Positions 60,166 to 64,000 of a DNA stretch of 64,000 bases are shown one piece after another; position 1 is the stretch's first letter; the number at the start of each line of letters is the position of its first letter. The notes under the pieces were generated by a model that worked only from the letters and a program-made list of their open reading frames with translations, was not told the origin of the DNA and ran no database searches. The position numbers were made by a program, and so were the translations under genes. Location: positions 451,003-515,002 of the forward strand of contig NZ_VICB01000003.1 in assembly GCF_006546835.1 (NCBI RefSeq), given 5' to 3'. The DNA is from Actinomyces johnsonii. GTDB taxonomy: Bacteria; Actinomycetota; Actinomycetes; Actinomycetales; Actinomycetaceae.

Positions 60166-62271
60166 GTGGTCGGCTCGATCTCGGCCATGAGCCCGGCCGA
60201 CGACGGCTCCTGGTGGACCGCATGGCCCACCGTGATCGTCGCCGTCGTCCTGGTGCTCCTTCCCGGATGGCTGCTGGCGCGCGCATGGGGCGTCCGCGGG
60301 GTCGCCGCCCCGGCGGCGGCCCCTGCGCTCCTCCTGGGCGTCGTCGGCCCGGCGACGGTGATTGGCGGGGCACTGGGCATCCGCTGGGACGTGACGCATC
60401 TGCTCGTCGGCCCCGGGATGTGGCTGTGGGCCGCCGCGGCGGCCCTCGGACTCGTCCTCACCCACCCGTGGCGTCGGCGCTCGACCGACGGAATCAGGGC
60501 GGACGCCGCTGGCCCCGTTCTGGCGCCGCCCGCCTTGGGGACCCGCAACGCGCTCCTGCTCGCCGGGGCGGTTGTGCTCTCCGGTGTCATGACGGCCTGG
60601 CCCGCCCTCATCGGCACCCGGGGCCCGCAGTCACCGCCCCAGGCCTCCGACGCCGTCTTCCACCTCTCCGCCGTCGCCTTCGTGCGTCGGGAGGGCAACG
60701 TCTCGCCGATGGGTGGATTGGCCTCCATGTACGACGGAGCCGTCACCTACTACCCGACCGGCTGGCACGCCCTGGCAGCACTCCTGCCAGGGGATGTCGT
60801 CGTCGGGGCCAATGTCCTCGTCCTGGTCTCGGTCGGCCTCATCTGGCCCCTGGGGATGGCTGGACTGCTGCGGGAGGTGCTCGGCCGGATCCGCCCGGCT
60901 GCGACCGCCACCGACGGCGCGGTCCTCGCCGCGGGTACGGCGCTGTCGGGATCCGTGGTGAGTCTGCTCCTGTTGCTGACGAGCACCTGGCCCTACGCCC
61001 TGAGCCTGGCCGTCCTGCCCGCGGCGCTGGCCCTGATAGTCAGAGGGTGCGCTCCCGGCAGCGCGGGGCCCGTGGCACGGGCGAGTGCGCTAGGTGCGGC
61101 GGCGCTGGCCTGCGTCGGCGTCGTGACGGCTCACGGCGCCGGACTGTTCAACCTCGCGGTCCTCGGCGGCCCGGTGGTGATGGCCACCATGGCGCCGGGG
61201 CTCGAACGACTGTGGCGCCGCGGTGGAGCCCGACGCGGCGCCCTGCTGGGGGCCACAGCCGTCGGACTGCTCCTCGTCGCCGCGGGAGCCTGGGCGATGC
61301 GCTCATCCCTGGCCTCGGTCCTGTCCTATCCGCGTCCCGGCGGCAACCTGCCCGAGACGATCTGGGCGGTTCTCACCGACCATCCTCTGCTGGCCACCTT
61401 CACACCCTGGTACCTGGGCAACGCCATGATGACCGTACTCGCCCTGCTGGGGGCGGTCTCGGCCTGGCGCACACCGGGGCTGCGCCGCTGGTGCACGGCG
61501 ACCGGTCTGTCCGTCGTCCTCATCCTGCTGGCGGCCGGCCCGCACTGGCCGCCGCGGATCCTGGCCGGCCCTTGGTACACCCAACGGGCCCGCATCATGC
61601 CGCTGGTGACGATCGGGCTACTCGTCCTGGCGACCCTGGGCATTGCCGAGGCGCAGCGTCGCTGGGGGAGCGGCACCGAAGAACCCACCGGTTCCCAGGC
61701 TGCCGCCCCATCGCCTCGGCGTCGGTTCGCGGTCGCGGCCCTGAGCCGGAACGTGCCCGCCTGCTTGCTCATCGCCTCCCTCGTCCTGGCCCCGGCGTGG
61801 CGCTGGAGCCTCAAGACGGAGATTCTCCAGGCGATCCACGACCCGGAGAGAATCGCCTACGGGACCATGCTCAGCGACGACGAGCTCGCGCTCATCCGCC
61901 GGGCCCCCTCCACCCTGCCCGAGGGCGCCGTCGTCCTGGGCAATCCCTCCAACGGGAGCGCCTACCTGTGGAGCGTCGCCGGGGTGCGGGTCGTCTACCC
62001 CTCGAGGCCCGAACCACCCGGGGGAGACCTCCTCTGGCTGGGACGCCACCTCGACGAGATCGGCACGAACCCACGGGTGTGCGGCATTCTCGCCCAGCGC
62101 GGCGCGCGCTACTACTACACCGACGACACGGTCGCCGACGGCGCCACCGGCGGGGGACGCGAACCCCTATGGGGTCAGGCCCTCGACCGGCTGCCCCGCC
62201 AGTACCTCGAGGCGGTCGACCGGACCCCTGACGGCGCTGTCACCCTGTGGCGCATCACCGCCTGCGACTGA
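60166..62271 (+). CDS. Large membrane protein, DUF6541-like, GT-C-type candidate (paralogue)
   Basis: The product (701 residues) has about 12 helices and a C-terminal extracellular domain. Key shared features with 56533-58734 are the loop PQASDAVFHLSAVAFVRREGN, YYPTGWHALAAL, PYALSLAVLPAAL and SDDELALIRRAPSTLP. The two lie on either side of wbpA, so each may act on a different linkage or sugar. The GTG at 60166 has a weak upstream context; ATG 60187 is an alternative. Function is inferred from architecture only. Confidence 0.7.
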   Translation: MVGSISAMSPADDGSWWTAWPTVIVAVVLVLLPGWLLARAWGVRGVAAPAAAPALLLGVVGPATVIGGALGIRWDVTHLLVGPGMWLWAAAAALGLVLTHPWRRRSTDGIRADAAGPVLAPPALGTRNALLLAGAVVLSGVMTAWPALIGTRGPQSPPQASDAVFHLSAVAFVRREGNVSPMGGLASMYDGAVTYYPTGWHALAALLPGDVVVGANVLVLVSVGLIWPLGMAGLLREVLGRIRPAATATDGAVLAAGTALSGSVVSLLLLLTSTWPYALSLAVLPAALALIVRGCAPGSAGPVARASALGAAALACVGVVTAHGAGLFNLAVLGGPVVMATMAPGLERLWRRGGARRGALLGATAVGLLLVAAGAWAMRSSLASVLSYPRPGGNLPETIWAVLTDHPLLATFTPWYLGNAMMTVLALLGAVSAWRTPGLRRWCTATGLSVVLILLAAGPHWPPRILAGPWYTQRARIMPLVTIGLLVLATLGIAEAQRRWGSGTEEPTGSQAAAPSPRRRFAVAALSRNVPACLLIASLVLAPAWRWSLKTEILQAIHDPERIAYGTMLSDDELALIRRAPSTLPEGAVVLGNPSNGSAYLWSVAGVRVVYPSRPEPPGGDLLWLGRHLDEIGTNPRVCGILAQRGARYYYTDDTVADGATGGGREPLWGQALDRLPRQYLEAVDRTPDGAVTLWRITACD

Positions 62272-62360
62272 TTCGACTGACGGAACCCGGCCCCCGCACT
62301 CAGGTCTCGACGTGCTGGACCGCCGACGACGGCTCGGCCGGGGAAGTCGGCTCGGTCGGC

Positions 62361-62375
62361 TAATCTTGTGACATG
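62361..62375 (+). promoter_or_regulatory. Leaderless-type promoter of the small lipoprotein gene
   Basis: TAATCT at 62361-62366, six bases, ATG 62373. Confidence 0.6.
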
Positions 62376-62948
62376 GATCCCCACCGCGCCTTCCGCGCCT
62401 GCCTTGTCACATCCCTCGCCCTAACCGCGGCCGTCTCACTGGCGGCCTGCGCATCGTCGACCTCGAAGGCTTCGACCACGGCCTCCACCCCCGTGCAGAC
62501 CGCGCCCGTTGGCCCGCCGGCCACGACGGCACCCAACACCCAGTGCGGAGCCATGGACGCGATCCTCGTCGAAGCCCTGGATCAGACTCCCGAGGGGCAG
62601 GCCTACACCGGCCTGCCCGAGGGATCGAGCAGCGAGGACACCCAGTCCGCGTGGAACGCGTTCACCCAGGTCCTGGAGACCAACTACCACGCCCGGTTGC
62701 AGACAGCCGCCGGTGGGGACGCCACCGCGACCAGCGCCGTGACCGCTTTGACCACCTACACCGCCACGACCAGCCGATTCGCCGACGGGCAGATCCCGGA
62801 GTTCAAAGACGAGGCCCAGGCAGAGAAGGACATCAAGGAGGGGCGTACCCCCGAGCCCAACCCCGAGTACCAGAAGAGCATGGAGGCGCGCACCAACGCA
62901 CACGTGGAGCTGAGCACCTGCATGCCCCACTGGCCCGTCACCTTCTGA
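62373..62948 (+). CDS. Small secreted lipoprotein, unknown function
   Basis: The product (191 residues) has a signal peptide with a lipobox LAAC at about 23-26, a Ser/Thr/Pro linker (about 27-50), and a helical domain of roughly 130 residues with two cysteines (TQCGAM and STCMPHW) that could bridge. No family was recognised. It stands alone between the polysaccharide genes and a convergent wall hydrolase. Confidence 0.78.
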   Translation: MDPHRAFRACLVTSLALTAAVSLAACASSTSKASTTASTPVQTAPVGPPATTAPNTQCGAMDAILVEALDQTPEGQAYTGLPEGSSSEDTQSAWNAFTQVLETNYHARLQTAAGGDATATSAVTALTTYTATTSRFADGQIPEFKDEAQAEKDIKEGRTPEPNPEYQKSMEARTNAHVELSTCMPHWPVTF

Positions 62949-62958
62949 CGGCCCCGTT

Positions 62959-62980
62959 GCCGGCGCCCCAGGGCGCCGGC
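62959..62980. terminator. Bidirectional hairpin between lipoprotein and hydrolase genes
   Basis: GCCGGCGCC (62959-62967) pairs with GGCGCCGGC (62972-62980) around CCAG, between convergent genes. Confidence 0.75.
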
Positions 62981-63000
62981 CTGAGTGGGACCCCGGCCGA

Positions 63001-64000
63001 TCACGGGAAGGGGCGCACCACGTCGGAGGTGATGTTGTTCCAGCCGTAGGAGACGGTGATGTGGTCGACTCGCGCCGGCCGCCCCATCCAGTCGGTGTGG
63101 ATCACCTGGTCGCCTCCCAGATAGATGGCCACGTGCGTGACCACGCCGCCGGAGGTGTAGAAGATGAGGTCACCGCGCTGTCGTTGGTTGAACGGCACGT
63201 GCATCATCTGCGGGTGGCGGTAGAGCTCCTGGGAGGTGCGGTAGTCGGGCCAGCCGTGCTTGATCACGTTGATCGGCTGCGGGTCGAGCCCCGCCTTGTA
63301 CAGGGACTGGAGCACCAGTCCCGAGCAGTCGAAGCCCAGGCCGTAAGGGCCGGCCCCGCCCCAGGTGTAGCTGGAGCCGATCTGGTTCCAGGCGTAGCCG
63401 ATCATCGTCTCGATGCGTTCACCGCGGGTGGCGCTCAGGGACGTGGGGACCTCCTGGTGCTGGTCCACCCACCAGGAGAAGCCCGTGTTGAGCGCGTTCC
63501 AGGTCGACTCGTCCACCACCCCGGTCTGGGGCAGACCCGTCCGGCGCTGGAAGTTGCGCACCGCCGAGACGAAGGAGGAGTCGACGCTGGCCAGCTTCGT
63601 GGAGTGCCACAGACCCAGGCGCTGCTGGACGATGCGCACTTTGATGCCGTTCATTCCCCAGGTCAGCGTGTTGGTTGACCATCCCAGGGGCGTGATCGAG
63701 GAGACCGGCTGCAGGTAGCCCGACGGCGCCTGGTAACCGATCCAGGCCCCTGACGAGGTGAAGGACTGCGAGTTGCCGTTGATGGTGCGCGTCCCGGTCA
63801 CCATAGCCCCGGTGCTCGGGTCCAGGTAGTACCAGGTGGCCCCGTCCTTGAGCCAGTCCGTGGCCATCGCCCCGCTGGTCGGGTCGAGATAGAACCAGCT
63901 GCTGCCCACCCGGAGCCAGCCGGTGGCCATGGCGCCCGAGCTCTGCAGGTAGAACCAGTGACCGCCCGTGGACAGCCAGCCGGTGGTCATGATGCCGGTG
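63001..64000 (-). CDS. NlpC/P60 wall hydrolase with glucan/choline-binding-type repeats (5' partial)
   Basis: The visible 333 codons are the C-terminal part; the frame stays open to the window edge. It begins within tandem repeats of about 20 residues (SGAMATGWLRVGSSWFYLDP and relatives), like CW-binding modules. A peptidoglycan-binding-1-like segment follows (GIKVRIVQQRLGLW through GLPQTGVVDESTWNAL), then an NlpC/P60 domain with the catalytic cysteine in GFDCSGLVLQ, histidine in THVAIYLGG and a further histidine in VIHTDW. This indicates an exported peptidoglycan peptidase held to the wall by repeats. The missing N-terminus probably carries a signal peptide and more repeats. Confidence 0.88.
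   Translation of the reverse strand, partial: TGIMTTGWLSTGGHWFYLQSSGAMATGWLRVGSSWFYLDPTSGAMATDWLKDGATWYYLDPSTGAMVTGTRTINGNSQSFTSSGAWIGYQAPSGYLQPVSSITPLGWSTNTLTWGMNGIKVRIVQQRLGLWHSTKLASVDSSFVSAVRNFQRRTGLPQTGVVDESTWNALNTGFSWWVDQHQEVPTSLSATRGERIETMIGYAWNQIGSSYTWGGAGPYGLGFDCSGLVLQSLYKAGLDPQPINVIKHGWPDYRTSQELYRHPQMMHVPFNQRQRGDLIFYTSGGVVTHVAIYLGGDQVIHTDWMGRPARVDHITVSYGWNNITSDVVRPFP

Overview
The window is high-GC, gene-dense, chromosomal actinobacterial DNA. Several things point to the Actinomycetaceae, most likely an oral-type Actinomyces: the nuoK-L-M-N genes coupled to a long-chain polyprenyl diphosphate synthase, an FprA-type ferredoxin-NADP reductase, the tRNA-Thr/tRNA-Met/rpmG/maoC-like block, LytR-CpsA-Psr proteins, and a glycan cluster with GT-C-like membrane proteins and a wall hydrolase carrying WYYL-type repeats. 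The species is inferred from gene content, not proven.

Layout. 1-6703: end of the respiratory complex I operon (nuoJ tail, nuoK, L, M, N) and a polyprenyl synthase probably making the menaquinone side chain. 6704-13424: a lower-GC accessory block with a broken lipoprotein gene and four tandem minus-strand genes for large Tat-type lipoproteins of unknown function, apparently a two-gene unit that duplicated. 13425-21181: fprA, alanine dehydrogenase, a GNAT acetyltransferase, HtpX protease, a small P-loop kinase, an APH-fold phosphotransferase and a NarL-type two-component system. 21212-29515: a YajQ-family protein, three tRNAs, rpmG, a MaoC-like protein, MarR, Maf, BirA, a class III nucleotide cyclase and an OmpR-type two-component system. 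29626-36531: DedA, GtrA, a membrane mannosyltransferase, purK/purE, an Abi_2/AbiF-type HEPN protein with a predicted small structured RNA upstream, and galE.

36613-64000: a large cell-surface polysaccharide region. Two LCP glycan ligases are followed by glycosyltransferases, a DPM1-like transferase with a DUF2304-type partner, a flippase, an asparagine-synthase-like protein and two DUF6541-like membrane proteins. Five dispersed genes look like wbpD, wbpE, wbpB, wbpI and wbpA. Together they would convert UDP-GlcNAc to UDP-2,3-diacetamido-2,3-dideoxy-mannuronic acid, so the glycan probably contains a diacetamido uronic acid, possibly amidated by the asparagine-synthase-like enzyme. An AT-rich island with an orphan membrane protein interrupts the cluster. 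The window ends inside a NlpC/P60 hydrolase gene.

Across the window at least 18 genes have a TANNNT-like -10 element six or seven bases before the start codon. This suggests that many transcripts here are leaderless; it also settles several start codons. The most interesting items are the AbiF-like gene with its candidate RNA partner, the duplicated lipoprotein pair, the leaderless promoter pattern, and the assembled diacetamido-uronate pathway.
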